Shown one piece after another: positions 13,300 to 27,036 of a DNA stretch of 64,000 bases. Origin of the DNA: Babylonia areolata (taxonomy: Eukaryota; Mollusca; Gastropoda; Neogastropoda; Buccinidae); NCBI RefSeq assembly GCF_041734735.1, contig NC_134879.1, positions 6,414,810-6,478,809 of the forward strand. Direction: 5' to 3'. Numbering within the stretch: position 1 is the first letter of the stretch; each line of letters begins with the position of its first letter. The notes below the pieces were generated by a model. That model did not search any database and was not told the DNA's origin. It saw only the letters and a program-made list of their open reading frames with translations. Made by a program: the position numbers and the translations under genes.

Positions 13300-14796
13300 A
13301 GCATCCGGTGGCAAAAACGGCTAGGCATTGAACTTCTGATCCAGTGCTCACTAGTGATTGATTAGCGTTCGAGGCCCTTTTTCGGCATGGTGTTGTGTCC
13401 TTGGGGAAAGGCACTTTACTCCGATTGTCCTCACTCCATCCAGGTGTCAATGGGCACCTGACCTCGGTTGGGGGAAGGGGCTTGGGGAAGGAGAGGATTG
13501 GGCCCCGCCTTCCTGTCCCGAGGCCTAGACACAGTGGATATGAATTCACTTCCCCCGATGGGCGTAACATTCTCTTCTTTTTTTCCTCTCTTTTTTTTTA
13601 ACATAGTCATCAATATTTTTACCACTACTAACCCCGAAAACGGTGTATGTCTGCCAACATGGCGGGGTAAAAAAACGGTCACACACGTAAAAGCCCACTC
13701 GTGTACATACGAGTGAACGTGGAGTTGCAGCCCACGAACTAATGATGGCTGTGTTATTTATTTGCAGAAGAAAGCCTCCATCAAAGAGGCGAACGGGGAG
13801 GGGGAGGGGGCGGAAGGGGCGGCGGTGGAGGAGGTGAAGGAGGAGGAGGAGGAGAAGAAAAAAGGCACTACCTATGTGGACCTGATCAACAACAAACAGT
13901 GAGTTCCCAGTCTGTTGATTATGTGCCTCCGATCGATCAGAGGGCTGGGGAGGGAGGAGGGCGGGGGCGTTTGCACACACATACAGCGACATAAGATAAG
14001 AATAACTTTATTATCACCAACTGGAGAAATTTGGTCAGGTGCATTATCACAACATAGACAATTTTGTTGGAAACAAGAACATACCCAGCATGCACACCCA
14101 CGAAAACTATGTATGGCTTCCTACATGGCGGGAGTAAATATACAAAACGGTCACACACGTAAAATGTTATATGTCTGTCTGAGTGTGTATGTGTGCATGC
14201 CTGAAATCTGATTGAATGACACAGGAAACGAATGATGAGCGCCCAATGGCAGCCGCCAGTCGGCTCTACCCAGTAAGCAGCCTGTGGTGCAAATAACCCT
14301 GTGTTCGTAAAGCGCTTAGAGCTTGGTGTCCGACCAAGGATAGACGCTGTATAAGTATCCATCATCATCATCATCCCCATCATCATCGATGATATTTGTG
14401 AAAGATAGTCAGTCACGTTTTCGTTCGTACGTTAGCACGTTGATGTCTGACAGCGACATGAAGATAACCACAAGGATATTTCATTCAAGAAAAGACCATG
14501 GCCCCATTTGAAGGGGTACACATACAAGTCATTCAAAGTAATAATACGAACACTGTATTACTATAGGCTACATGCTATTCACAAATGCTGTATATTTGGA
14601 TAGTACCAGTTCATTATGCTTCTTCTCCTAAATGATAACAGAAAAAAAACATAGCGAAGTTTTTAAAAACAGTTTCATTTTTGTAGGAGAAGAGCAAGGA
14701 AAGTTTAAACAAAGTTGGTCTGCTATAATACTTCGGAAGGATGTGTGTTCTTCCAAGAACATCTAATTCTGGACAGCAAAAGCAAAATGAATCATC

Positions 14797-14830
<34 letters not shown>

Positions 14831-17800
14831 ATACACAATGGACATTTGTGGACATTTTTTCTCATGCAGAGAGAAAGAGGGAGAGAGGCAGAGAATTTTT
14901 TTTCCTGAAATAAAACAAATCTTTTCTTCTTTTTAGAATGTGAATATTGCGACACTTCACATACCTAGACACCTGTAGAATAAAGCCAATACTAGTAGTA
15001 CAGTACTATATAATAGAATTCACCAACACGTTACGGTGCAGTGCCGTTGAGCAATGACCACCTAACCAATTCAAAACCTGCTGTCCACTGTGAAAAACGG
15101 AAGAAATTGAAGCCACGTTCCCAGAACATATGACCTCTCCAAGACCACGCCCAGGGAACAGTTCAGGGAAAGAGAAGAGGAAGACACAGAAAGAGGTGAT
15201 GGGTGGACAGACAACAGTACGGAAAGACACCGAAAGAAGCTTTGCTCAAACCCAGTTTCAGTTTTCTCAGGGAGCCGCCACTGCGTTCGGATAAATCCAT
15301 ATACGCGACACCACATCTGCTTGGCAGACGCCTGACCAGCAGCATAACCCAACGCGCATAGTCAGGCCTTGAGTGCATGCATATATATTTGTGTACCTAT
15401 CAGACTAGATTTCTTAGACAGAATTTTACCAGAGGACAACACTCTCGTTGCCATGTGCGTGCTGCACACAAGACCTTGGTTTATCGTATCGTCCGAATGA
15501 CTACACGCCCAGTTCCATTTTCCAGTCCAACTTGGGAGAAAGGACGAGAGCGGGATTCGAACCCAGACACTGACAGACTCTGTATTGGCAGATGAGCGTC
15601 TTAACCATTCTGCCACCTTCATCCTTATCTCAAACCCAGGCCCTGACACACAAACGCGAGAGAAGCTGGGAGGGCTGGTGTGCGGCGTTTCACCAAGCAG
15701 TGTGCCCGTACGACCATGGGAGCACAGTTAGCAGTAAGTAAGCAGCTGAAGAAACATAGTAGCTGATGGCAATATTTATTAATGACGACTTGATCATTTG
15801 TCTTGTGTTCAGTGTGATGACCATGTTTCGGAAATTCCTGGCCGAGTACGAAAGCACCAAAGAGGCTAACAACCTGGTGCAGATGTACCAAGAGATCGAG
15901 GGGTACTTCCACACCAAAGACTCCACCAAACAGAAGAAAGAGTCCATCGCCATTCACATCTACAAGTGAGAAAGCTCACTTCTCATTGGCTGTTCCGTAT
16001 CTGTGTATTTCTCACTTTCAGTGTGTGTGTGTGCGCGCGCGCATGCGTGTTGATTTCGCACACTCATGCAGTTGAGGTGGTCATGTGTTTCTTGCGTGCG
16101 TGCGTGCGTGCGTGCGTGCGCGCGCGCGTGTGTGTGTGTGCGTGTGTGTGTTGCGCGCGCGCGCGTGTGTGTGTGCGTTATCTGCGCATGCTTACGAATT
16201 GATCATATTGTTCTACCAGCTGACGAGCGCAATAGCCGAGTGGTTAAAGCGTTGGACTTTCAATCTGAGAGTCCCGGGTTCGACTCTCGGTAACGGCGCC
16301 TGGTGGGTAATGGGTGGAGATTTGCCCGATCTCCCAGGTCAACATATGTGCAGACCTGCTTGCGCCTGAACCCCCTTCGTGTGTACACGCAAGCAGAAGA
16401 TCAAATACGCACGTTAAAGATCCTTTTGTCCATGTCAGCGTTCGGTGGGTTGAAGAAACAAGAACAAACTCAGCACGCATATCCCCGAAAACGGAGTATG
16501 ACTGCCTACATGGCGGGGGTACAAAATGGTCATACATGTAAAAGCCCACTCGTGTACATACGAGTAAACGTGGGAGTTGCAGCCTACGAACAAAGAAGAA
16601 TAAGAAGTTCTACCAGCTGAAGAGAATATCACAATAGACAAGGACAATCAGCCGTCATATTTCAGGACCACCATCGTGATGCATTCACGGAAACTAATCA
16701 CTGCTTCAGTGCAGTCTTACCTCCCACGATATTAGCTGGCCTGATGCGATCTTCCCTGTCCCAGAACTTTGGCAGTTTTAAAGCTGCTACCTTCCCACTC
16801 CCTCGAATTACGCAGTTTTTGTGTTTTCAGATTTAATGTCATCTTCCCTCTTCCAGAACTTCCGCAGTTTTAAAGCGACCTACCCGCTCCTGGGACTTGT
16901 TCCACTGTTTTAACGAGATCTTCCCTCTTCCATGGCTTCCATTGTTTTAATGCAACATTCACTCTCCCATGACTTACACTGTTTTAATGCGATCTTCTCT
17001 CCCCCATGGCTTCCGTTGTTTTGATGTGACCTTCCCTCTCCCATGGCTTCCGCTGTAACCTTCCCTCTCCCATGGCTTCCGCTGTAACCTTCCCTCCCCC
17101 CGTGACTTCCGCTGTAACCTTCCCTCTCCCATGGCTTCCGCTGTAACCTTCCCTCTCCCATGACCTCCGCTGTAACCTTCCCTCTCCCATGGCTTCCGCT
17201 GTAACCTTCCCTCTCCCATGGCTTCCACTGTAACCTTCCCTTTCCCATGACCTCCACTGTAACCTTCCCTTTCCCATGACTTCCACTGTAACCTTCCCTC
17301 TCCCATGACTTCCGCTGTAACCTTCCCTCTCCCATGGCTTCCATGTAACCGTCCCTCTCCCATGGCTTCCGCTGTAACCGTCCCTCTCCCATGGCTTCCG
17401 CTGTAACCTTCCCTCTCCCATGGCTTCCGCTGTAACCTTCCCTCTCCCATGACCTCTGCTGTAACCTTCCCTCTCCCATGACCTCCGCTGTAACCTTCCC
17501 TTTCCCATGGCTTCCGCTGTAACCTTCCCTCTCCCATGGCTTCCATGTAACCTTCCCTCTCCCATGGCTTCCGCTGTAACCTTCCCTCTCCCATGGCTTC
17601 CGCTGGTTTAATGTAACCTTCCGTCTCTCCGTGACTACCACTGTTTTAATGCGATCTTCCCACGGCTTCCACTGTTTTTAATGCAACCTTCCCTCTCCCC
17701 ATGACTCCCACTGTTTTAACGCGACCTCCCCTCTCCCATTCCAGGACCTTCCTGGACCCGCAGAGCAAGAGGCACATGGCGACCAGCGAGCAGATCGCGC

Positions 17801-18159
17801 AGCGGGTGAGCACCGAGAAGGAGCGGCCCAGGTCTGCCACCCTCAGGGACGTCCAGGGCTTCATCCTGCCCAAAGTGGAGGAGGCTTTTGCTGGCTTTCT
17901 GACGGTGAGTCCAGCTGGGCCCGTCTGCACGAGGCGATCTTTGCTGCGCTAAGTTTTCTTAGGGTTTAAGAATATTCTCAAGTATATTGGGATTTTACAG
18001 TGGAGTTTGGAACGTTCTTTAACTATAAGCATACTTAGCGCTGCTTGTTTTGCTCAGACAACACATCCGAGAAAAGGCCTATGGTTTCTTTTGGATCCTT
18101 TTCCTCTCTCTCTGTCTTTCTCTCACAAGCGCGAGCGCACGTGTCTGTGTGTGTGTGAG

Positions 18160-18203
<44 letters not shown>

Positions 18204-18292
18204 AGGGGTTTTGTGTGTGACTGTGAGCATGTGAGCGTGTAAGTGTGATGTGAGTATGTGTGTCTATGGGGTGGTGGTGGCGGAGATTGAGC

Positions 18293-18339
<47 letters not shown>

Positions 18340-18551
18340 TGTGTGTGTGTGTGTGTGTGTTCATCACCTTTACGTCAGAGTGATATTAGACAGGGGAAAA
18401 AAGTGTGGGGCGGGAGATGATGGGGGCGACAAGGAAGGCGGGGAATAATGATCTGGATATGGGAAATGCGGTCGGAGTGAATATCCTGTGTGTGTGTGTG
18501 TGTGTGCGCGCGCGCGCGCGCGCGTCTGTCTATCTGTCTCTGTGTGCGACA

Positions 18552-18591
<40 letters not shown>

Positions 18592-19864
18592 CTGTGAACG
18601 TGCGTGCGTGTGTGTGTGATGATTTTTTAATGCTTTAGTTTAATTTTGCCATTCCTGAATTTTAGAATGAAAAGAAGAAACTCATTATAAGTACTCGTTT
18701 ATTGGACTGTTCGATAATGAAACAAAAAAAACCCAAAAAACAAACCCAAACATATATTAACGTTCGTGGTTCAAGTGTTTCGAGCAGTGTTTTAAAAGTA
18801 CTGGGTTATATTGCTTCATAAAATCACAGGTAAGGACATGCTCAGGGGTGATATTTTGTTCGCAAATACATGTGGTATTTCTGATATATTTGGTTATAAA
18901 AGCATTAGTTTTCCACCTACGTATAAGAGATATTATTTTTCTGTCAATGTGGACATGATGTTGTTTTTTCACATCGGTAACAGTCAAATTCATGAACTTT
19001 GCATGGTATTTCGAAAGGGAAATCTTAAACAGTTTCCATGAATACGATTTTGCTAAACTGTAAAATTCTCGAAAGGACCAAACCTATATGAACTGACTTC
19101 GGACGACACTTTGCTCCTTGTTTCGCTACTTTATCCACTTTATCGTTATGATAAAACGAAGAAAGAGATGGTATTCAGCAGAATGTGATTGTAGTGCCTT
19201 GCAAACATAAAGCAATGATTAAATGACTGATTTCAATTAACATTTAAGTTTAACATTCTGTCCGTAATCTAAATGATTGTAGTGCCTGAAGCACTGACCT
19301 CGGAAAAAAAAAAAAACAGAAAAGAATTTTTTTAAATGTCTCGTGTAGAAGATTTAAGGCCATCAACATTTCAGTTAGTTCAGCTGTGAAAATTGATTTG
19401 TTGTTTCTAATGTGAAACAGATTTCTATATCTTCTTTTTTTTTCTTTTTTTTAATCAATTACCGATCTGTCCGTATATAATTTCGTATGATTTGGGTATC
19501 TATTTTCAATATAAGATTTTACATAATTGGCTAGCATGTTTATATTGCCGTCTCTTTTTTCTTTTCTTTTTTTAATCGGTGTGGTCAATATCAAACTGAG
19601 CTCTTTGTAGTTCTCAAATGGGAGTAGGAAAGAATGACAGTCTGACAAATACCGAATCTTTTTCAATGGTAATCTCAGAGCCCTTCGTAATATTAGAGAC
19701 CTGTACATGTTGCCAGTGTTATCTGAGACGAAACTGATTTCGCTCGTTTCGGAAAATCTGCTTCGGATCTAAGTTTTATTTCGTTTTTGGGTGTCGTGCT
19801 ATTTATCAGAACTTTAGCTGAGGCATCTTTTCTTTGGTTATCTAAGGGTAAGATTTGTGCTCCG

Positions 19865-19897
<33 letters not shown>

Positions 19898-19937
19898 GGG
19901 TTGTGAGCGCGTGTGATTGTGTGTGCGTGTGTATGAT

Positions 19938-19997
<60 letters not shown>

Positions 19998-22900
19998 GAC
20001 GGTGCAAACGACAGTGTGCGTCTGTGCTCGCATGCGAGGGTGTGAGTGCAAACGAGAATGTAAGTGGATGCATGTTTGCGAATGTGTGATTTCCTGTGTG
20101 CATGTGCGAATTTTTGACTCACTTGTGTAAACAAAGTGAGTCTATGTTTTAACCCGGTGTTCGGTTGTCTCTGTGTGTGTGTGTGTGTGTGTGTCCGTGG
20201 TAAACTTTAACATTGACATTTTCTCTGCAAATACTTTGTCAGTTGACACCAAATTCGGCATAAAAATAGGAAAAATTCAGTTCTTTTTAGTCATCTTGTT
20301 TAAAACAATATTGCACCTCTGGGATGGGCACAAAAAAAATGAAGCCTAATTATATGCAAACTGCATTTACTGTTTGGTGGTTTTTTTGGGGTTTTTTTTT
20401 TTATTCTCTGAACTTGGCACTTTGATCTGATATTCGACCCAACAACAACAGCAGTCATAATTATCATTTTTTGTTCAAACAGGAACTTCTTTTGCTAAGC
20501 ATGGAAGTTTTATTTATTTTGCAAACGTTTTGGTGCAGATAGTAAAAAAGGGAAATTACTCTAAATAATGCTAGGGGACTTAATTTGCTTTAAACTGATC
20601 TTTCTCATCTTAAACATTACATTTTGAAACAAGAGAAGCAAGGCCTTCAAGACTCACTTGTGATGCACTTAAAAAAAAATCCAAGCTTTTTATGTATTGA
20701 GTATAATTTCAAAATGTAATGTTTAAGATGATAAAGATCAGTTTAAAGGAAACTAAGTCCCCTACAGAGTAATTTCCCTTATTTTACTGTCTGCACCAAA
20801 ACGTTTGCAATAAACAAAACTTCCATGCTTAGCAAAAGAAGTTCCTGTTTGAACAAAAAATGATAATAATGACAGATCTTTTGTTGGATCGAATATCAGA
20901 TCAAAGTGCCAAGTTTAGAGAATACAAAAAATATAAATATAACAGTAAATGCATTATACTCAATACATAAAAAGCTTGGATTTTTTTGATTTTTTTTATA
21001 AGTGTATCACAAGTGAGTCTTGAAGGCCTTGCCTCTCTTGTTGTATGTGTGTTGTGCGCGCTTGCGTGTTTGAACTTTCCAGTGCCAGACTACCTTTCTG
21101 CAACTATTGCTGTGGATGGAAAGACATGCTTCAGTCTGTATGCACTACAGAACAAAATGACAGAAAGCCAAGAATTACTGGCAAATAAAAACTTATCTGT
21201 ATTGCTATTTTGAACAGTCAAACAACATTATCATCTCTTCCGCACAAAACTGCTAGTCTTTGAAATATTGGTAAACAGTCATTACGTTTCTTAACAGAAT
21301 AGTCAGCGCCAAATTTTGGCAGATGTCCAAAAGATGTTAAGACATCTGTGTCAGTTTCCAATGATTGTCTTGTGAGCAGTCGTCCAGCAAAGTGAATGTT
21401 TATATAAGACAAATACCCAACCAATATTTTGAGACAACTGGGCAAGAGTTGTAGAACTGACAGATGAAACACCAAATCAACAGTTATTACCCAACCAGTG
21501 TTTTAGCACAACTGGCAAGAGCTGTAGAACTGATAGAAGAGAATACCAAATCAACGGTTATTGCCTTGCCAGTGTTAAGGGTTGTGGGGCTGACTGAAAA
21601 GAACATCCCAACATTTATTGCCCAACCAATGATGTTTTAATACAACTGGCAAGAGTTGTGGAACTGACAGATGAAACCACCTAATCAACAGTTATTGCCC
21701 AACCAGTGTTTCAACACAACTGGCAACAGTTGTAGAACAGACAGACCGAAGAGAATACCTAACCAACAGTTATTGCCCAACCAATGTTAAGGGTTGTGGG
21801 GCTGACTAAAAACAACACCCAAATAACAGTCATTACGTGGAGCCCACCTCCAGCACGCCTTCCTGAGGAAAGCTGTATTCAGGTACCTCCAGGTTGAGCG
21901 GGGCGGGCCCTTTGCGGATCCTGCCGGACACGTCGTAGTGCGACCCGTGGCAGGGGCAGTAGTAGCCGCCGTAGTCCCCCGCGTTGGGGATGGGCACGCA
22001 CCCCAGGTGGGTACAGATCCCCAGGACCACCAGCCACTCGGGGTCCTTCACGCGCTCCTCGTCCGTCTGCTGGTGGCGAAGGGTACTCACGTCTACTTTC
22101 TGCGCCTCCTCGATCTCCTCGGGCGTGCGATGCCAGATGAAGAGCGGCATCCCGCGCCACTTGAAGGTGACGCTCTTGCCCAGGGGGATGTCTTCCAGCT
22201 TGATCTCTATCTTGGCCAGCGCAAGCACGTCAGCAGACGGGGCCATGGTGGCTACGCACTCGTTTATCAGGGTCTTACTGGAGTAAAGGGCACCGATGCA
22301 GCCCGCTCCGGCGATGGTGTACGTGAAGGCTCGACGGCCGGCGGAGGAAGGCCGGGAGGACATGTGGTTGTCTCGAGTTCCAGACCTTCTGTAGGCAGAA
22401 AAATCCGGCACCTGAATGTCGGTGTGGGATGAGCGCGTGAGGAGTTGGGAGCCGAGAGAGAACGATGGGCCTGCTACATGTTCGGGCTTCGTCACACTGG
22501 ACAAGGCACAGCCGTTCTGGGTGATTTTCTGTGATAACACCATGCTTTTCCTCACTCTGCTGTCGATCACTTTTCTCGAAGGGTTTGCTGTTTTCGTCAC
22601 AGCTCGACACAGAGCTGGAATGAATTGAGATTTCGATGCAGATCTAAACATTTTTGTGTGTCCACTGGCGTGTCCCTTGCCTCCTCAGAACAAGATGGCG
22701 AAAGGTATGCTTTTTGGGAGGAAGCACGTCACTTTTTTCTTGGCGTAACGCTTAGAGTAATGACGTCTTTTTGAGTCGGCATCGTCGGCTACTGATCTGT
22801 TTGTGTGAACGTATGTCTCAGGAAGCCTTTTTCATTTTCCGCTGCTGTTCAGTTGTGTTTATGTTGCCACTTACAACAGCGGAACAGGGTCATGTTCAGC

Positions 22901-24681
22901 AGAAGTTGGAACTTTCGCCCAAATTGTACTGTTTCTGCTGCAATTCCTGAAGAAGAGAAGGGTTAATTGGAAGAACTATGAATAAATTTACCAGCTGGTC
23001 TATAACTTTCACACTGTAACAGAACACGTTTTGACAGTGTTACACACAACTTTCAAATAGTAATGCATCTGTAATGGTATGAGTCAACATTTTTATTCTT
23101 TTTTCTTTTTCTTTTTTCATTTATAACTTTCACAGTACTTGACGATACTGTTTTCACACAGGGACAGTTATGCATAGATCTTTGTACATTTATAATTGAT
23201 GCATAGATTCTAAGATATATATAGATCTAGATCTCTCTCTCTCTCTCTCTCTCTCTTGATACACACACACATACACACCTTTCAGTAACATCATTATGCA
23301 AATCGGCGGTATCTGCTCAATGCAGAGAAAATCCACGGAGATGGGAGTGTCGGTCCAGGACTTTGCCAACATGTCCCAAGCGGAGATGTCCATGCGGATG
23401 GACTCGGACACCTCGCTCTACACAGGCTGGCAGAAGGCCGGCTTCAAAGGCCAGAGTAGAGGGAAGGTGAGACATTTAGATTCCAGCGATGCTTTTTGCG
23501 GGTGGAGGTGGTGGGTGGGTGGGTGGTGTAATGTATTGTATTGTATTGTGTTGTGTTGTATTGTATATTACTCATTTTTGTGCGTGAAATTCGGGTTGCT
23601 GTCCCCAGGGACAGCGCGTCGCAACACTGAGAGCGCCACCCTTTTTTCTTTTTCTTTTTTTTTTCTTTCCTAATATCCTGTACAGTGTCTATAAGAGGTA
23701 GACTAACAGAATCTTGGTAAAAATTTGTCTCACATTAGATAAAAGAGGCAACGTGTCGAGCCACAAGCTCTTCTTCAGGCAGATGTAAAGCGTCGCTTCT
23801 CACATCATCCTTAGCTTGCATTTTGGGGACAACGATCAGTATCGAACATGGAAAAAGCCACAAAGACGAAGCCCGAAGCCTTCTTGGATATGTAAGACAG
23901 ATTAACTACTACATAATTACAAGAAGTGGAATTAAGTTTTATCCTGGAAAACGCCCTGACAGTGGAAAATGATTATGTATGATATTCAGTAGGGTCCGAC
24001 CATGACCATCAGAACAGCAGAGGAGGCAACTGCCGTCCCGACTATCTGGGCTGGAATTAGATTATAGTGGAGAGTATCTTGCCCAAGTTACACCCCCACT
24101 CTCTCGGCCAAAAGGGTTTTAAGGACAAAGGCCAACTAGCCTTCAAGGCTGCAGCACTAAAAGCCAGTGCAATTTTGCCTCCTAGTTTGAGAGTCATAGT
24201 CCTTCACAAAAGACTAAAGACTAAGCTGTAAACGATTTCCCATTGCGATGGAGAAACCATTGGTAATACAGCTGTCACTTTGCTGTTGGCCACACTGTAA
24301 ACTTATGTCAATCTGTGATATAAGCTGAGCGTTGGGCCAGACTAACCACTACATGATTACCAGAAGTGGGATCGGTTTAGCCTGAAGAACACCCTCTCAG
24401 TGGCAAATTCGCATCAGCACACGCGAAACAAACTGAAGAAGTGGACGAAAGCCACGTCCGCCCAGCAGCTTGTATTGGAGGGGAATGGGTAGGTAAGATG
24501 TGTGTCTGGGTGGTGGGTGGTTAGTAGGCGGAAAGGGAGGGATGGGGTGTGGGGGTGGGTGGGGGTGGGTGGTGATGGGCTGTAATGGGATGGGGAAGTG
24601 GTGGGGGTATGGACATAGGAGAAAGTTAATGCATCAGTCATTCCTTTATTCTCTGTCTCTGTCTCTCTGTCTCTCTCTGTC

Positions 24682-24762
<81 letters not shown>

Positions 24763-24866
24763 AGTTTTGAGATCTTTGAATTAACTTGCATGTCAAACGC
24801 ATAACATTCTTGAATACAGCCGTATAATTAAACTTTTTTGGTCAAATTGAGGCATGAAGCATGTGC

Positions 24867-24946
<80 letters not shown>

Positions 24947-25046
24947 TAATGAGTGTGTGCGTGCGTGTGTGTGTATGTGTGCGTGCGTGTGTGAGTGTGT
25001 GTGTGTGCGTGCGTGCGTGTGTGTGTGTGTGTGTGCATGAGAGTAT

Positions 25047-25079
<33 letters not shown>

Positions 25080-27001
25080 GCGTGCGCGCACTGTTCCAAT
25101 ACTTGCAGTTCAGAATATATAATAATCATAATAATTATATATACATGTACGTGCACGCACGCAACTGTCAATGCACGGTCTTGTGTATGCGCATGCCGCA
25201 TGCTTAACTGCGGGTGTGTACGCCCAGTGCATGCGCTTTTGGCAACATGACTTGATAATACTTGTTGGAACTGAATGTACACAATATTAATTTTGTGCAG
25301 TCATTTCATGTGTCTTCTCTCTGCAGTCTCGGGGAACAAGACATGTACGTACAAACGGTATTCAGAATGTAACAGCACCACACGTGGTATTTCATGATAT
25401 ACTGCGCTCACATCAACTGCACTGCCGTTTCAGCATTTCAGCACGTTCTGACTAATACCGGAGATTAGAAAAGAGAGATAAACCACTTGCAGAAATTGCT
25501 GAAGCCAGGCAGCCTGCGCCGCGGCACGCATTCATTATTCATGAGCTGCCTTTGCCCCGCCCAAACGTAAGGAAAGCGTCAGTCGAACGCAGTCTCCTGA
25601 GTGATTTTATAATTTGGATTACACCTTTTTTCCCTTTTCTGTTTGCTTCATCCCACGCAGATGTCAAACTCAATTTTGTTGTGAATAACATTCCTAAATA
25701 TTTATATGTATTGGTTACTTTTATTTCCCTATCACCACAGCACCATTTTTCACGAGTCGAAAGATGACCTCCATTGCGGAAAACTATAATATTGGTCTTA
25801 ACGAGATTCACTGTTTGTTGTAGTCTGTCTGTTTCTTGCTTAAGGGCATTTAATTGATTTTGTAACCGTGTGGGTGTGTCAGACAAGAGAACAACATCAT
25901 CAGCAAATAGCATTAAGAGCAAATCTGTTGCGCCAGGTATCATTTGTATTCCATGTCTCCCCTTCTTTGATAACTCCACTGCCAATTCACCGATGAAAAA
26001 GGAAAACAGCTGTGTGCTTGGCATACAACCTTGTTTAACCCCTCTTGGACACTGAAAAAAGTCTGAACAAATACCTTTGTCACGAACACATACAAGTACA
26101 GAATCGTAGATGCTTTTAACAGCCATGTAAAACTCCTGAGAGAGAGAGACAGAGACAGAGACTTAGAGAGAGAGATAGAGCACAATACAACGGTCTGCTC
26201 GGGCAACATGAAGCGTTCGTATATATATGAATTATATATATGATTATGTACATATTGATAGATTTAGATTTACATACTGATAGATCTATATGAAATTATG
26301 TATGTATGTATTCATGTATGTATGTATAGACAGATGTTAGAAGAGAGACAGAGCTGAATATGTGTTTTATGTTTTGATATATATATATTTTTTTTTTTTT
26401 TTTTGAAGAAATGGTGATGTAAACCAGAAAGTGTGAAGAAAAAGTAGCGTTACGAAAACGCAGTTCAATAATTTATAACTGTCTCTCTCATGTGCAACAT
26501 TGCGCTGGGGGGGGGGGGGGGGGTGGGGGGGGGGAGTTGGTGGTGGGGGGAGCTGCTTTATTTTCTTTTTATATTATCTACATTCAAGCAGATGCAAACG
26601 TGCTAAAAACCAAAGCAAAAATGAATCGGTTTTCATTGTATTCAGCGAATCTTACTACACGTGCGAAATTCCAGGCGTAACTTAACTTTCGTTTTACTGC
26701 AGCTGAACCGTCGAACCGACCAGTTTCCTTGGGGTGGGGAAGGAGAGGGTGATTTACCGCCACCCTTCCGCACTGCGTGTGTGCCTCAAAACGGCTTCAG
26801 CACTGTTATAGACAGTAAGAAGGGGCCTGCCGCGAGTGGTTTATCTCTCTTTTCTAATCTCCGCTAATACCCTTCTTTCACTTATGCGTGGACACCTCTT
26901 TTGGTGGTGTCGATCTGAATGGCCAAATATGGGCAGGTGTCAACTTTTGTCCATTGGATGGGGCAAGCGGCGTGATGTGAGATGACTGGGGGAAGGGGGA
27001 T

Positions 27002-27036
<35 letters not shown>

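Noticed and set aside
15640-15735. Possible RGS exon with a GTAAGTAAG donor
   Set aside because: Flanking exons 13768-13898 and 15813-15965 already join in phase, and no acceptor with a sensible frame was found.
16225-16300. tRNA gene (Leu/Ser-like) with A and B boxes
   Set aside because: The tRNA-like part continues directly into a SINE body present elsewhere in the window. The same applies to 7106-7180 and the minus-strand head near 15600.
16910-17641. Minus-strand frame of 243 codons with a Gly/Arg/Glu repeat
   Set aside because: It is the reverse strand of the pyrimidine-rich minisatellite at an RGS acceptor. Present in three frames, so not coding.
24500-24784. Gly/Trp-rich and Ser/Leu-rich frame
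   Set aside because: Read through GGGT-rich and (CT)n simple repeats.
26692-26813. Candidate exon after a good pyrimidine tract and before GTAAGA
   Set aside because: Only one frame is open and it does not follow the phase of the upstream tentative exon. Composition is not convincing. Kept only as a note on the phase gap.
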